A stretch of DNA of 64,000 nucleotides from Moniliella sp. 'wahieum'. Its lineage: Eukaryota > Basidiomycota > Moniliellomycetes > Moniliellales > Moniliellaceae. The notes beneath the pieces are model-generated. The model worked only from the letters and a program-made list of their open reading frames with translations. It was not told the DNA's origin and ran no database searches. The position numbers were made by a program, and so were the translations under genes. Where the stretch lies: positions 62,001-126,000 of the forward strand of contig RSEE01000142.1 of NCBI GenBank assembly GCA_003971905.1, read 5' to 3'. Positions 34,290-45,441 of the stretch are shown here, one piece after another (within the stretch, counting starts at the first letter, position 1; the number at the start of each line of letters is the position of its first letter).

Positions 34290-36528
34290 TCATTCAGAGT
34301 CGTCTTCCGACGCCTCCTCTGCTTCATCATCGAGCAAGGCTCGGGCGGCCTGGCGAGATACCTTGCCTTTTGGCTGGCGTGGCTCTTCCTCCTCCGAGCT
34401 TTCATCCGACTCTTCCGACTCGTCCACAATAAAGTCTTCCAGGCTGCCGGCCTGGTCGGCTTCTTCGTCGGTTTCCTCCTCGGAATCCGATTCTTCCGCG
34501 TCGGTGGGCTGCTCTTGGCTTTCCTCTGGATCGGAGGAGGACTGCAAGGCATTATCTTCCATTGCCTCGCTACCCTCCTCGTCGCCACCCTGCTCGCCTT
34601 CTGCCTCGGAATCCTCCTCCTCGGCCGATTCAGGGCCCGAGTCGTCAGCCCCAGGGCAATGTCTTGGGTGTCCCCATCTTCTTCTGCTTGGACCACAGGC
34701 GCCTCCTCCGTCGCATCCTGAACCAGGTTGGCGCGCATCTCGAGTTGCGCCAGAATCAGGTCCAGTCGGCCACGCAGCTCGGTAAGCTTATCCCTCCCTT
34801 TGAGGCGCGCTTCCAGCGCGGCATTCAGCTCGGCCAGCCGGTCGACCCAGGCCGGCAAGGTCATTAGGTAGCGCGTGTGGGTGATGAGTACCAGTCGGAC
34901 CCACTGGATGAGGCGGTGGGTACGCATGGGTCCCGTGATCGGATTCTCGAGTCGGTCCAAGGCCGCTTGCAATACCTGGACCGCAACGGGGCCGACCAGG
35001 CGTTTGACCGCTCCCTTCATAACCGCCGCAGCGAGGTGGGCGTGGACCAAGAGTTCAGTGACCATCAGCTCATTCGAAGCTGTTACCCTTCCGTCAAGGC
35101 ACGCGCCAGCGCCGTCGCATCCATCTTGCCGAGCGAAATGCCATAGGTCACAGACCCAGTTGCCGAGTCGGAGCCGAGGGAAGCATGCATGTCGAGTCCC
35201 TTGAGGCGCGCCTCGAGCGACGGCTCGGCCACTTCCATCTCTACGTCCACCGGCGAGTCGCGCTGACTTGGGGGCAGCGCCTTTCCCACCACCACTTCGG
35301 TCGGCTGCGTGTCGATGGAGAGGAAAGAGGGGTCGAGTTGCGCCAGCTGAGCCAAAGGACATAGGGCCGGTCTGGCGAAGCACGAACGACCACCGTCATC
35401 ATTCCCAGGTTGGCTCCATTGGATACGACGAGTGTCACTTCGGTCTTGCCAGAAGAAGAGGCGGAGGGCAGGGTGGCATCCACCACGGTTTGGCCTTCAG
35501 GTACTGTCGCCTGGACCGTCGTGGTTGTGGGCACGGTGAAGCCCTTGGACTTGCGTCGCTTTTTGCTCGAGCCAGCTGCGTCGGAATCAAACGTGCTGGG
35601 CACGAGAAAGAGATACGTTGTGCCTGTCACATCGACCGGCACGACCCTGGTCGCGCCCGTCGCGTCGGGCCCGTACGCGCCAAGGGCGTAGATGGGGGCT
35701 GAGGTGACGAGGTGCGCTTCAGGAACGGGGTGCCTGCTTGCTTCTTCTGGTACGGACCAAATCCGTGCTTCGTTCGACCCACGGGTGGTAGAGATAAATC
35801 GCCTGGGACCGATCCAGGTCAACTGCGTGAGCGGTTCGCCATGGCTCGTGAACGTGTGGGAAGGGGCGGGGGAGCGGGGAGCCCGGAGCAGCAAAGGAAT
35901 ACAAGTGCACGTCCGTGTCGCCCACAAGGAGCCCCGTTGCGTTAGAGGCGAGTACCTTGGGCAACTTGGAGTCTGGCACCTCGATCCGGCCCAACGGAGA
36001 GCAGGTCGTCGCCGCCCCGTCCTGAACATCAAACATGCGCACCATCCCGTCCGCATACCCAGCGTAGAGATAGTTCCCCTCGGAGGTGATACTGATTACC
36101 GACCGTTCCTCCGCAGTCAGGAGATCGTCGACCAGAATTTGGGTCACCACAGCCCGGCTAGGGCTCAAGAGCAGCACACGGCCATCGTGCGTGCCAAGCG
36201 CCAGGCGGGCGGGAGGGGTGCTGGTCTGTGTGCCGAGGGAGCGCCGTTTGGCGTGCTTGGCCACGGGGGGCGAGAGCCAGGCGAGACAACGTGTGTGTAC
36301 GTCGGCAAGTTCAAAGTCGGACAGGAGCTTGGTGGGCGTCTGGGCGCACTGGCCGGCGTCGGTGTGTGGCGGGGAGGAGAGGGAGAAGACGCGCAACCGG
36401 TCCTTGCCCGTCTGGGGGAGCAGGGAGGCGAGCAGGCTCCCATCTGGCGAAAAGGCATGCAGATCGGGGCCAGAAGAAGCGGACTGGGACGACCGGCGTG
36501 CCTTGCGGGCCGCTTTGGATTTGGCCAT
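34290..36528 (-). CDS. UTP5: UTP5/WDR43-like small-subunit processome protein
   Basis: The ATG at 36528 opens MAKSKAARKARRSSQSAS. WD-repeat-like blades follow: LHAFSPDGSLLASLLPQTG, LALGTHDGRVLLLSPSRAVV, VISITSEGNYLYAGYADGM and LTQLTWIGPRRFISTTRG. A basic SSKKRRKSKGF patch lies in the middle. The C-terminal half is the Utp12 domain: LEARLKGLDMHASLGSDSA, VGPVAVQVLQAALDRLENP and IQWVRLVLITHTRYLMTLP. The tail is strongly acidic (ESEESDESSEEEEP-like), ending at 34290. This order is that of Utp5 (human WDR43), a t-UTP subunit needed for pre-rRNA transcription and early 18S processing in the nucleolus. About four frame slips occur. MYG1 lies just upstream on the same strand. Confidence 0.85.
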
Positions 36529-36815
36529 GGCGTGCAGGCTGGGGAAGAGAGGGGAGTTGGACTTGTAGAGAAAAAATAACCCAGTAGTGGGTGAGCGTTG
36601 AGGGCATCAGAAAAAAAATGGCGGAACTGCGGCCATTCCGCCTCGGCCGGGCGATGATCGCGTACTATCCCTATGTGGTGGCGCCCAGGACGGGGGGTAT
36701 CTGGCATGACCATGACCTATGAGTTCCCCGCCATCCTCTTTCCTGCCGTACTTGTCTCGACAATACAATGCCATGGCTGTTGGGCCCTGAGAATCACTAA
36801 GGAACCATGAAAAAC

Positions 36816-37908
36816 TTACTTCCAAGCCAGAGCCTTGCGAGCCATAGCCAGCGCGCCCTCCTGGGTTTTGTTTCCTCCAATAAAGCCCGAGGCGTGGACG
36901 AAGACGCCGCCAGGAATGCCCGTGACGTCCGACAGCTGGTCATCCCGCACACCGCGCCACGGCTCGGGGAGAGCCTTGCGGGAGATGAAGCTCGATTCGG
37001 AGACGGGGACCGCTTGAATCCGCCAGCTGCCCGCCTCGTCCGGGAAGACAACGTAGAGGATGTTGTGTCCTCGGTCAACCCCAGCTTCTTCTCCCGCCCG
37101 AAAATGTGCGACTTCCAATTGACGTACTCGGTGAGGAGGAGAATGCGCCCATCGGCGTCGGGAACGAGCTCGGTGCGCTTGGCCAGAGCCGCGTCGACAA
37201 GTTCCCGAGCAGGCAGCCAGGACTTCATCGTCCACTCGACGCGGTTCCAGAACTCGGTCCCGGCCATAGCGCTGGCCTGCTCAAAGCGCTCCATCCGGCT
37301 CGCATCGTTCTTCAGCTCGGGCTCGTTCCAGGAAGGGTTGAGCGTGCCCACGCGCGCGCTTAGGTCCGTGCGCGACGTGTACCGCGGCTCCCCATCAAAC
37401 GCCGAGATGCCATTGTCAATCCCGTCGATGGCCTGCACAAAGTCGTCGTACAGCTTAAGCCACAGTTCCTCCACCAACTCCTTGTCCAGCTTGGGGAAGT
37501 TGTGAGCGAGGATTTCTTGGCCAAAATGCCTGTCCTTTCGTTAGCATCGAAGGGTAATCGGTCGGCGCGCCGGGAGCTGGCGCGCGCACGGGAGGAGTGA
37601 AGGGGGAGGGGGGGGAGGTACACATACTTCCAAGTCAGACCGGCCGAAGAAAGCTTAATGGCGTGGTTGTCGTCAAAGGTGGTGTTGAAGCCGCGCTGGT
37701 GATGGTCGAACCGTTGCTTTTCCGGCTCGTACGTGGCACCTACATCGACCACAATCGTGCCGCGGTCGATGAGTGCCGGGTCACGAGTGCGGGTAAGGGG
37801 GAGCTGGCTGAAGCGGGGCAGACGGCGCAAAAGCGATACGGCCAGCGCCTCGTCAGCGTGAAAGTCGCCCGAGTGGGTCACGATTCCGAGGGGCTCTTGG
37901 GCGGACAT
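36816..37908 (-). CDS. MYG1: MYG1-family metal-dependent hydrolase/exonuclease
   Basis: The ATG at 37908 opens MSAQEPLGIVTHSGDFHADE, the family's N-terminal metal-binding motif (HSGDFHADEALA). RFDHHQRGF follows, a DHH-like motif. A 98-nt intron (37627-37530, branch GCTAAC) separates SSAGLTWK from HFGQEILAHN. Conserved blocks continue: QAIDGIDNGISAFDGEPRY, LSARVGTLNPSWNEPE, WTMKSWLPARELVDAAL and the end, LPEPWRGVRDDQLSDVTGI, VFVHASGFIGGNKTQEGALA. MYG1 proteins act in nucleus and mitochondria and have been reported as 3'-5' RNA exonucleases. One frame slip lies near 37070, between KKLGLTED and the VVFPDEAGSW segment. The stop is at 36816-36818. Confidence 0.9.
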
Positions 37909-38321
37909 AGTGGTGGGGCTGGGCCGGTGCGAGGACGCTTGGGAGAAAAGGAGTGGCCATGGGGTTTAGGCGGACGTTGCGATTTTGCGAAGAAAAAAAA
38001 AGAGGCAGCGAATGGGTGCGGTCGGCCTTTGCTTGAATTTACCAGTGCTGGCCCCAACACCAATTTCTGCGGGGGAGGGTAGGGTTTGCAATTAGTAATA
38101 GATGAAATTGCAACACAGACACACTGCCCCTGTGGGATGGCTTTTGTGTGGTGTGTCGACTGGGCGAGGCCATCCTTGGTCCGTCCCCAGAGACGTGCTG
38201 AAGGCGGGGCGAGGCGTCGCGAGCGCAAGCTCGCGTGCGTGCAAGCCAGCGGCAGGCGTCTGGCCGGACGCGGCCGGTCCGTCCCTCTGCCGGTCCTCAG
38301 CATCCCAGCCAGGCACTGCCC

Positions 38322-39118
38322 GCTATGCTCTCCCTTCGCTCTCCCTGGGAGCCTACCTCTGCGCCGTTTCTCTCTCTTCACCTCTGCCCAAAGGTACGTC
38401 TCCTTCCACGCCCCCGTTCCTGATACTGACTTGTCTAGCACAGCGCTGATCCAAGCGTGCAAGCAAGCTACGGCTCAGATGCCCCCGCTTCTGCTACCAC
38501 GAGCGCCTCAACGTGGCCGATAATTGCTGCATGTGTCTGGTAGAGAGCAATGGAGGAGGCGCTGGCGGGCTCACCTGGATTTGCGCAAGCGTTCCAGGCC
38601 GCGCAGAGGGCCATGATCGTGGTGGGCAGCGCGGTACTGGAAAATGCGGACGGCAAGCACATTCTTAGCGGTATTGCCTAGCACATCAAGGATCGCTTTG
38701 CCCAATTTTTCGCGCCTGAATGGAACGGACTGAGCATCCTGCAACGCACGGCCTCCCGCAACGACGCGAACGAGCCTCGGCCTTGCTCTTTCCGAGGCAG
38801 CAAAGAAGACGGAGCCCAAGTTCATGTACCTGCTCGACGCGACCGACTTTGGCCCTGCCTCGATTCCCGAGGAGGCGTTTGCTGTGTACCAAGGACATCA
38901 CGGCGACATGGAGGCGCAGTATGCGGATGTGGCCCTGCCGCCGGTGCTGTTACACGGAGAAGAGCTGATTGCGGGCGGCAACTTGGCGGAGGGAATGGGT
39001 GTGCCATTGATCAACCCGATCAAGAACTTTTACTAGACCGGCCACATCAGTCGTGCATCGCCGACGATGGTCAAGTGTGTCAAGGCCTTCATCGAACAGT
39101 TGCCGCGGGAGCCGATCG
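38322..39118 (+). pseudogene. NDUFS1 (complex I 75-kDa subunit) pseudogene
   Basis: A possible first exon (MLSLRSPWEPTSAPFLSLHL, 38324-38392) and a GTACGT...CTAG intron (38393-38438) precede [14 protein letters not shown] and [19 protein letters not shown]. That is the N-terminal [2Fe-2S] ferredoxin part, with Cys-x10-Cys-x2-Cys intact. About 420 family residues are then missing, including the 4Fe-4S clusters. The match resumes near the C-terminal third: [61 protein letters not shown] further block is missing before PLINPIKNFY. In-frame stops lie at about 38680 and 39035; after the second, SPTMVKCVKAF still matches. The retained intron argues for a decayed gene copy, not a retrocopy. Family identity is clear, and the large internal losses cannot be single-base errors. 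Confidence 0.8.
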
Positions 39119-39549
39119 AGGAGCCGCTGCCCGCCGCACGCCCACCTTGTGTGAAGCGCACGGAGGGCACCTGTGCGGTCCGCCGCAGGGGAGCTCTTGC
39201 TATAGTATTCTGCATTGCATTGCGTTGGGCTTGCTTGGCTTGTCCTGGTTTGAAGGGCCATCGGGCGTTGAGACCATCGAGGCCGTCGGGGCGGAGAGGG
39301 AAGACAAGGGCCGAGGCGAGCGCATAGGATGATTATAGCACCCGCCGAAGCAAGCGGGCGGTGGAAACTGCTGATAGCACGTGCGATTTGGATTGATGTC
39401 CGTCGCGGCACTAGGCCAGTCTCTGGCCTCCCCCGTTGCCAATTTAGTCAGTCCATGGACCAGAATGAGCTTGCGTGAAGCTTGACTCGACGGGCGGACA
39501 ATTTCTGCCGTTTGCCTCCCACCCCTTCCCCTTCCCTCCCCCCACCAGC
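39119..39549. other. intergenic before MET2
   Basis: No gene is seen beyond the fading end of the NDUFS1 relic. A pyrimidine-rich tract (CCCACCCCTTCCCCTTCCC) lies just before the MET2 start at 39550. Confidence 0.55.
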
Positions 39550-41135
39550 ATGTCCGCCGAGCAGCCGTGGAACCTGTACGAGGGCCACCGGGTGCCCGCT
39601 AACCTGCTCCCGCGCCCCATCCCCGGCCCCACCTCAGTCCAATCCAGCATCCTGGCCAGCGGCCAGTCCTACCTCCTCTTCCCGCGTTTCCGCCTCGACA
39701 GCGGCACGGTTTTGACCAATGCCGTCGTGGCGTACAAGACGTGGGGCGAACTCGACCCGATCAGCAAGGGAAACGCGCTGGTTGTCACGCATGCCCTGAC
39801 AGGCAGTGCCGACGTGGAGGACTGGTGGGGACCGCTTTTGGGCCCCGGCAAGGTCTTTGACCCGACTCGCTACTTCATTGTCTGTGCCAACGTTCTCGGC
39901 TCCCCCTATGGCTCGTCGGCGCCCACTACCCACAAGGGGGGCGAGCTGACTGACCGTGCCTCGCCCACTGCGAAAGATGGGTCGGAGTGGTGGGGGCCTG
40001 ACTTCCCGGAAACTGTGGTGCGTGACGATGTGCGTCTGCAGAAGGCGCTGTTGACTACCTTGGTGTTCACCACGTGGCCGCCGTGATTGGGGGTTCGATG
40101 GGCGGCATGGCCGTGCTGGAGTGGCCCCTGTGTTCCCTGTGCGCTACTTTGTGCCTGGGTCGAATGAGAAGCAAGAGCGGTACATTGATGCCATTGTGCC
40201 GATCGCCACAGCTGCCTCGCATTCGGCATGGGGAATTAGCTGGGCCGAGACTCAGCGGCAAGCCATCGCATCGGACCCAGCCTACCACGACGGATACTAC
40301 GATCCTGCTGACCCTCCGCGGTCTGGACTAGCGGCGGCTCGTATGGCCGCCCTGCTTACCTACCGCAGTCGCGAGAGCTTCGAATCTCGCTTTGGCCGGC
40401 GTACGGGCAACAAAAAGGCGCCGCCGTCGCCGCCCAAGGAGGCTCCCAAGGATGGGGAAACTCCGGACGGGCGAAATGGCGAACGAGCCCCCGCCCAAGA
40501 ACGTGTTTAGTGCACAGTCGTATCTGCGCTACCAGGGTGACAAGTTTGTCAAACGGTTTGACGCCAACTGCTACATGCACCTTAGCCAGAAGATGGACTC
40601 TCATGACGTGGCCCGCGGCCGTCGTACGTGGGGCTCGGCTGGCGGACAGGAGCACGAGTGGGCCGGTTTCTCTGATTTCTGGTGGCGAACTGGCCTCGGT
40701 GGGGTCTGCGCATGCGGACAATGTTCCGTTTGGCTCGGACGACGAGCACGCAGCCACGGTCCAGTCCGTTTTGGGAGTCCTATCGACCGGCAGCACGCGT
40801 TTTGGGGCGCGGGCGCCTGCTGTGCACATTGTCTCGATCGAATCGGATGGTCTGTTTGCTCCGCCTGAGCAAACCTTTCTGGCCAACAGCATCAAGGGAA
40901 GCGCATTTGACTCGGTCCGCAGTTCGGATGGGCATGACGGCTTCCTGCTCGAGTTTGAGCAGATGGACGATTTATCCAACGCTTCCTCCACGCCCATCTT
41001 GCATCGATTTACGCCACACCTCAGGGCGCAGGCTGGACCAAGTGGCATGATTGGCCCCAAACTGCTGAGGCGGGTCCGAACCACAAGGTCAAGGAGTCGA
41101 CCTTTGGCGAGGTGGAAGACCCGACCCGCTGGTAA
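39550..41135 (+). CDS. MET2: homoserine O-acetyltransferase (MET2)
   Basis: The ATG at 39550 opens MSAEQPWNLYEG. The alpha/beta-hydrolase core follows: VVAYKTWGELDPISKGNALV, VTHALTGSADVEDWWGPLLG, FDPTRYFIVCANVLGSPYGS. The nucleophile elbow is GGSMGGMAVLEW (catalytic Ser), then ATAASHSAWGISWAETQRQA and FSAQSYLRYQGDKFVKRFDA. The Asp is in VSIESDGLFAPPEQ and the His in GHDGFLLEFEQMDD. The end, EVEDPTRW, stops at 41133-41135. The enzyme makes O-acetylhomoserine from homoserine and acetyl-CoA, the first committed step to fungal methionine. Three or four frame slips (near 40063, 40120, 40490 and 40970) break the frame but not the motifs. Fungal MET2 proteins carry a similar variable insertion before the Asp. 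Confidence 0.9.
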
Positions 41136-42516
41136 CTTTGATTAACCCAGCAGGGCCGCCCCATTCTTCAAATCGTTTTACCTGCTCCCAACATAATGAT
41201 ATCGGAGCGCTCTGAGCCGCTCCCTCTAGACGACGTCCAACCGTTCGCCTTCACCCACTGTGTATCCAACATTGCATCTGTACTTTGCGCATGTATCAAC
41301 TACCATGTCCGCGCGTCCCGCGTGTATCCAACTACATGGACACTTCCCAATCATCATCATGATATCCTTCTCTTATACCTTTATACAGCCTGCAACGCGC
41401 AAAGATTAGTTCCTACTACTATACATGCTGTACATAGGTTTGTTCCCTCTGACAGGTTAGAAGAACCCCTTGCCGTCTCGCACCAAGATCAGCGCTCAAT
41501 GGCGGATAAGGACCACAACTGTGTCGTTTTCCTCGTTTCGGTTTTCCTCGTTTCGGTGTCCTCGGGGTCTCTTGCGCCAGCTCCGTGCCCTCGAGGGAGA
41601 GGCGAGTTCAGCAGTGGACTTGGCCTGGCCCCCATGTTGCGATTCGTAATTTCGTATGGGATTTCGTTCACCTGCTTTTCGCCTGTGTTTCCAACTGCTC
41701 TTCGTCATCTCCCCGAGAGGACCGCATTATATCTCCTCTCTATTGAAAGACATGCCAGCCTGTGGCGAGTATCAAGAGCGCCAGTTCTCGGTTTCTACTG
41801 CTCTCTCCGGGCCGGGGAACCACGCCTTGCAGATGGCGAACGATGGGGCGTATCTTCTCTCATCGACCTTGGTTCATGAGACGCATGTGAAAGGACGTTG
41901 TGCTGCGATGAGAAAAAATGCGTTTTGGCTGATGTGGTCTCTCGGCTTCTTCATCACCTCGGCTGCGGTCTTATCACTGAGTATTGAGAGAGGGCTAGCC
42001 TTTTCCCAATGGTCGTGTCATTTGTGCCTTCCCCAATCCAACCACCAGCAAACTACTATAGCGGCGTGCATCCCCGTCTGTGCACACGCCAACGTTCGCG
42101 CCAATGTAGTATGTATACCGCGCGCGTCAAAACCGATTTTCGCGCCTCTCCCTTTTTTGGCCATTCAACTGGCATGCCTTGCCCACATGCATTGACCATA
42201 GTTAGTCGACTCGACAAGAACACTGCAGTAAGTCACCCTTTTGCCAGGTTTTCTTTGCCCCGCTTGCCGCTGATTCCCCACCCATATAGACTTGAAAGCA
42301 GGACTAGATAGCAGATAGCAAACAGGCATGGGGGCACTCTGTACGGAGATAGTTGACTTGCAGTCAAGTATTTTTTCCCAAGCACAATTCGCCGCCTTCT
42401 TGGCGGTTCGGTGGCGACGTAAGATTGCTTCCATCGCATTCGGGTTAGCCCCCTATCCTACAGTCCATTCGCTTCTTTCGCCATCTTTCCCACCAACTGT
42501 TTTGTTTGTTGCAACG
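41136..42516. other. AT-richer intergenic region
   Basis: This 1.4 kb is clearly lower in GC than its neighbours. A 227-codon + frame (41196-41879) lacks domains and has no gene-like codon bias, so I do not call it. Its right end is the upstream region of the MarR-GNAT gene. Confidence 0.5.
42353..42367. promoter_or_regulatory. inverted repeat upstream of MarR-GNAT gene
   Basis: TTGACT and AGTCAA form a perfect 6-bp inverted repeat around TGC, 150 bp before the ATG at 42517. MarR-type repressors usually bind short inverted repeats near their own genes. The link is inference, since a 6-bp arm can arise by chance. Confidence 0.25.
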
Positions 42517-43519
42517 ATGGCAGCCCTGAACGACCTGAACCCGATGCCATGGTCCTCCGTGTGCGCGCTTTCAATCGCTTCTATACGCACCAAGCTGGCG
42601 TACTCGACCGGTACTTGGGATCAGATCTGAGCCTGACCGAGATCCGTATTATGTACGAGTTGGCTCATGCCGGTCTACCCCCGGCACAGATGGCCACAGG
42701 CCCCAGTCCCGGCTTAACCTCCACTCAGCTTTCCACTCAGCTCGGATTGGATGCCGGCTACCTTTCCCGCCTACTCAAAACCTTTGTCTCCCGCGGCTGG
42801 GTGGCGCGCACGCCGGACCCAACCGACAAACGACGCGCACTGCTCCATCTTACTCCCTCGGGATGGGAAGCGTATGCTCCTCTGCTCCACAAGTCCAATG
42901 AAGAGGTCGCTGCTCGCCTCGCCCCCCTGCCTCCTGATCAGCAAGGTGAGCTGGCTCAGGCCATGGATACGATTGAACGTGTCTTTTCCATGGCCCCACC
43001 GGCGCTGGAACTACGGGAGCCAGGGCCTGGCGATCTTGGCTGGGTAGTGTCCCAACACGGAGAGATATACGCCAAGGAGTACGGGTGGGATGCGTCGTTG
43101 AGGCGCTGGTCGCCGACCTTGCGGCTGGGTTGCTCCGCACCCTCGACCCTGCGTATGAACGTGGATGGATCGCGGACCTAAACGGACAACGGGTGGGATC
43201 TATCTTCCTTGTCCGTTCCCAGCCTGGCGTCGCCAAGATTCGCCTCCTGCTCCTCACCCGGGCCGCACGCGGCATGGGCCTGGGCTCCACCCTGGTAGAT
43301 GAAGCGTTGGCGTTTGCTCGCTCCAAGGGCTACACCCGCGTGGAGCTTTGGACACACTCTTGTCTCCAAGCTGCACGCACCCTCTATTCGCGTAGAGGGT
43401 TCCAGCTGGTGGAGGAGAACCCGTACGTTGGGTTTGGCGGGCACGAGCTGGTGGGCGAACAATGGTCGTTGGATTTGGAGGCCGCGCCTTCCTCCCCCTC
43501 GGGAGCAGCCAACATGTGA
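42517..43519 (+). CDS. bacterial-type MarR HTH - GNAT acetyltransferase fusion
   Basis: The ATG at 42517 opens MAALNDLNP; a frame slip at a C run near 42541 leads to RVRAFNRFYTHQAGVLDRYL. The MarR winged helix follows: SLTEIRIMYELAHA, STQLGLDAGYLSRLLKTFVS and the wing WVARTPDPTDKRRALLHLTP. A linker helix leads to GDLGWVVSQHGEIYAKEYGW, then the GNAT domain: RGWIADLNGQRVGSIFLVRS, ARGMGLGSTLVDEALAFARS (acetyl-CoA loop) and LYSRRGFQLVEENP. One T seems lost near 43099, between the halves. This HTH-GNAT layout is common in bacteria and rare in eukaryotes, so transfer from bacteria is likely. No intron is seen. Substrate and DNA target are unknown. The stop is at 43517-43519. Confidence 0.85.
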
Positions 43520-44257
43520 ATTAGAAAGCGATTCCGTTCCCTTCGTGTTGAACAAGCTGCCCTTGCACCACTTTGGCGAGGTGCTAGTCACGCCTCTCAA
43601 GGAGGCCATCCATTTGACACCACTCATCTTGCTTTCTCCTTCTCATGCTTTCTACTAGAGATGTGCTCCAGACTTTTTGTGCTAATACTTGCTATGTTTC
43701 CCATTTTAAGGAACCTCTCAACTTCTTGAGTCTTAGGTCCCACCAGTCCGTCGCAGAATACGCCTGTGTTGTATAGCTTCCCCTTCACAAAAACGCCAAC
43801 CTCTGCGTCAGGACTTCCCCACATTACTCCTACGAATTGGCACTTGTGGAGGATATACACTACTGCTGTAGCCGCACAACCATAATCCCCAAAAATGGAA
43901 GGAATACTGCAAGCGGAGGCAATAAATGAGAGAGAGTTATGATCACAAGTTGCAAGTATGGCGAAGAGCGGCCTGTTGCGCAGGCGCTAAGGCAGCTAAG
44001 CTAGCTGTGCTTATATGTCACCGTCCTATGGGAGTTGGAAACGTTAAAGCGCGTCTCGAAGCACCCGAGTACATAAACAACTAGCGAGGGACAGCCTAAC
44101 AAGATGGCTGGTACACGACCCACCCTAGCACTTATGTGCCCGTGTTAGGGAACTGCTGATGGATACATAAGTGCATTGCGCAATTGTGGACCTTGGCACC
44201 CAGGCCCCAGCCCGACTCAGGCGTCATGAGAGCTGTCAAGGTCAAAGGCGCTGCTAT
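43520..44257. other. AT-richer intergenic region
   Basis: The region lies between the convergent MarR-GNAT and AKR genes. A 78-codon minus frame (43624-43860) has odd codon use and no known motif; it could be a relic, but I cannot assign it. No RNA gene is seen. Confidence 0.45.
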
Positions 44258-45366
44258 TTAGAAGGACAGTTTCAATCCACTCGGGATGTAGCGCTCGCCT
44301 TCAGTCGTAAACGTCGCGAGGACACTTTCGATTTCCGCCAGATCCTCCTTCGAGAGGGTAATGGTCGCAGCGGCTACATTCTCGTCAATGTGCTTGATGT
44401 TGGTCGAACCGGGGATGGGCAACACGTCCTCTCCCTGCGCAAACAGCCAGGCAAGCGCCACCTGTCCCGGCGTGTACCCTAACTTGTCTGCAATCTGTAA
44501 GTAGAAAAAAACGTCAGTTCTTGCTTTTCGTCTCGGGAAGTTTGTGGGTGTGGAAGGGGGGGGAGGTGGGAGGGAAAGGGCGGGGGGGGGGGGACGCACA
44601 GCCTTGACCTTGTTGACCAGAACCAAGTTCTTGGGGAAGTTTTCCTCGCTAAAGCGTGGGTTGGAAAGACGGAAGTCGTCAGGCGTAAAGTCCGCGCGGG
44701 ACTTGATCTGGCCCGTGAGGAAGCCACGTCCCAAGGGCGAGTAAGCAACAATTGCCGTGCCGTTCTTCTTGGCCCAGTCGTAGATGCCATTGGTGAAAAT
44801 GTTGGGCGTAAACAGACTAGCTTCGACCTGAAGCGCATCAATGTGGACGATCTTCTCGGCGCGTTCCAGCTGCTCCAGCGAGTACTCCGACACGCCCACG
44901 TACTTGGTCTTGCCGGCCTCCTTGAGCGCCTTCAAGCCTTCAAGCGTGGGCTCAATCGGCTCCACAGCCCGGTGGGCATAGTATAGATCGACGTGATCCG
45001 TGTTGAGACGCTTGAGCGACTTTTCCAGGGCCTGGAGCGTGTACTCGGTTGAGGGCGGAGTGATGCCCCTTTCCCCCGTTTCGGAGATGGAGAAGATATG
45101 CTTGGTAGCGAGGAAAAACGAGTCGCGTGCGCCTGGATGGCGCTGGAAAAAGGAGCCAATCTGTTCTTCATTTTCTCCCAGCGAAGGACGCGTGCTGTAG
45201 ATGTCGCTGGTATCAATGTGGGTTACCCCTGCTTGATGAGATGGGCCAGGACAGCGTCGACTTCGTGCTGGGTTTTGGGCGCGCCGTAGAAGGCGGCGAG
45301 GGACATCAACCCGGCACCCAGGTTGGACACGGACGTTGTGCCGATCTTGCGTTGCGGAAGAGGCAT
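44258..45366 (-). CDS. aldo-keto reductase, pyridoxal-reductase/YakC-like
   Basis: The ATG at 45366 opens MPLPQRKIGTTSVSNLGAG. The AKR tetrad is visible: Asp and Tyr in HIDTSDIYS, Lys in FFLATKHIF, His in DLYYAHRAVEP. The barrel continues with YVGVSEYSLEQLERA, IVAYSPLGRGFLTGQIKSRA and, after a 105-nt intron (44599-44495), LGYTPGQVALAWLFAQGE and LPIPGSTNIKHIDENVAA. The end, GLKLSF, stops at 44258-44260. Exons sum to one base short of 335 codons; the loss is at a G run near 45227, where QG should join VTHIDTSD. Members reduce aldehydes or ketones with NADPH; yeast and S. pombe relatives reduce pyridoxal. The exact substrate is not known. Confidence 0.87.
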
Positions 45367-45435
45367 GCTGGGGGGAAGGCGAGAGAAGGTGGTGGGGAGG
45401 GCAGACGCAGCAGGAGGACTGGGGATAGCCTACCC

Positions 45436-45441
45436 TTTATA
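45436..45441 (-). promoter_or_regulatory. TATA box of aldo-keto reductase gene
   Basis: On the minus strand TATAAA (within GGGATATAAAGGG) lies 70 bp before the ATG at 45366. Confidence 0.5.

Noticed and set aside
41196-41879. 227-codon + frame between MET2 and MarR-GNAT
   Set aside because: It has no recognisable domain, and its codon use does not favour the G/C-ending codons of the certain genes. The region is AT-richer intergenic DNA.
43624-43860. 78-codon minus frame in an AT-richer spacer
   Set aside because: It is short, unlike the window's genes in codon use, and has no motif. It may be a relic but cannot be supported.
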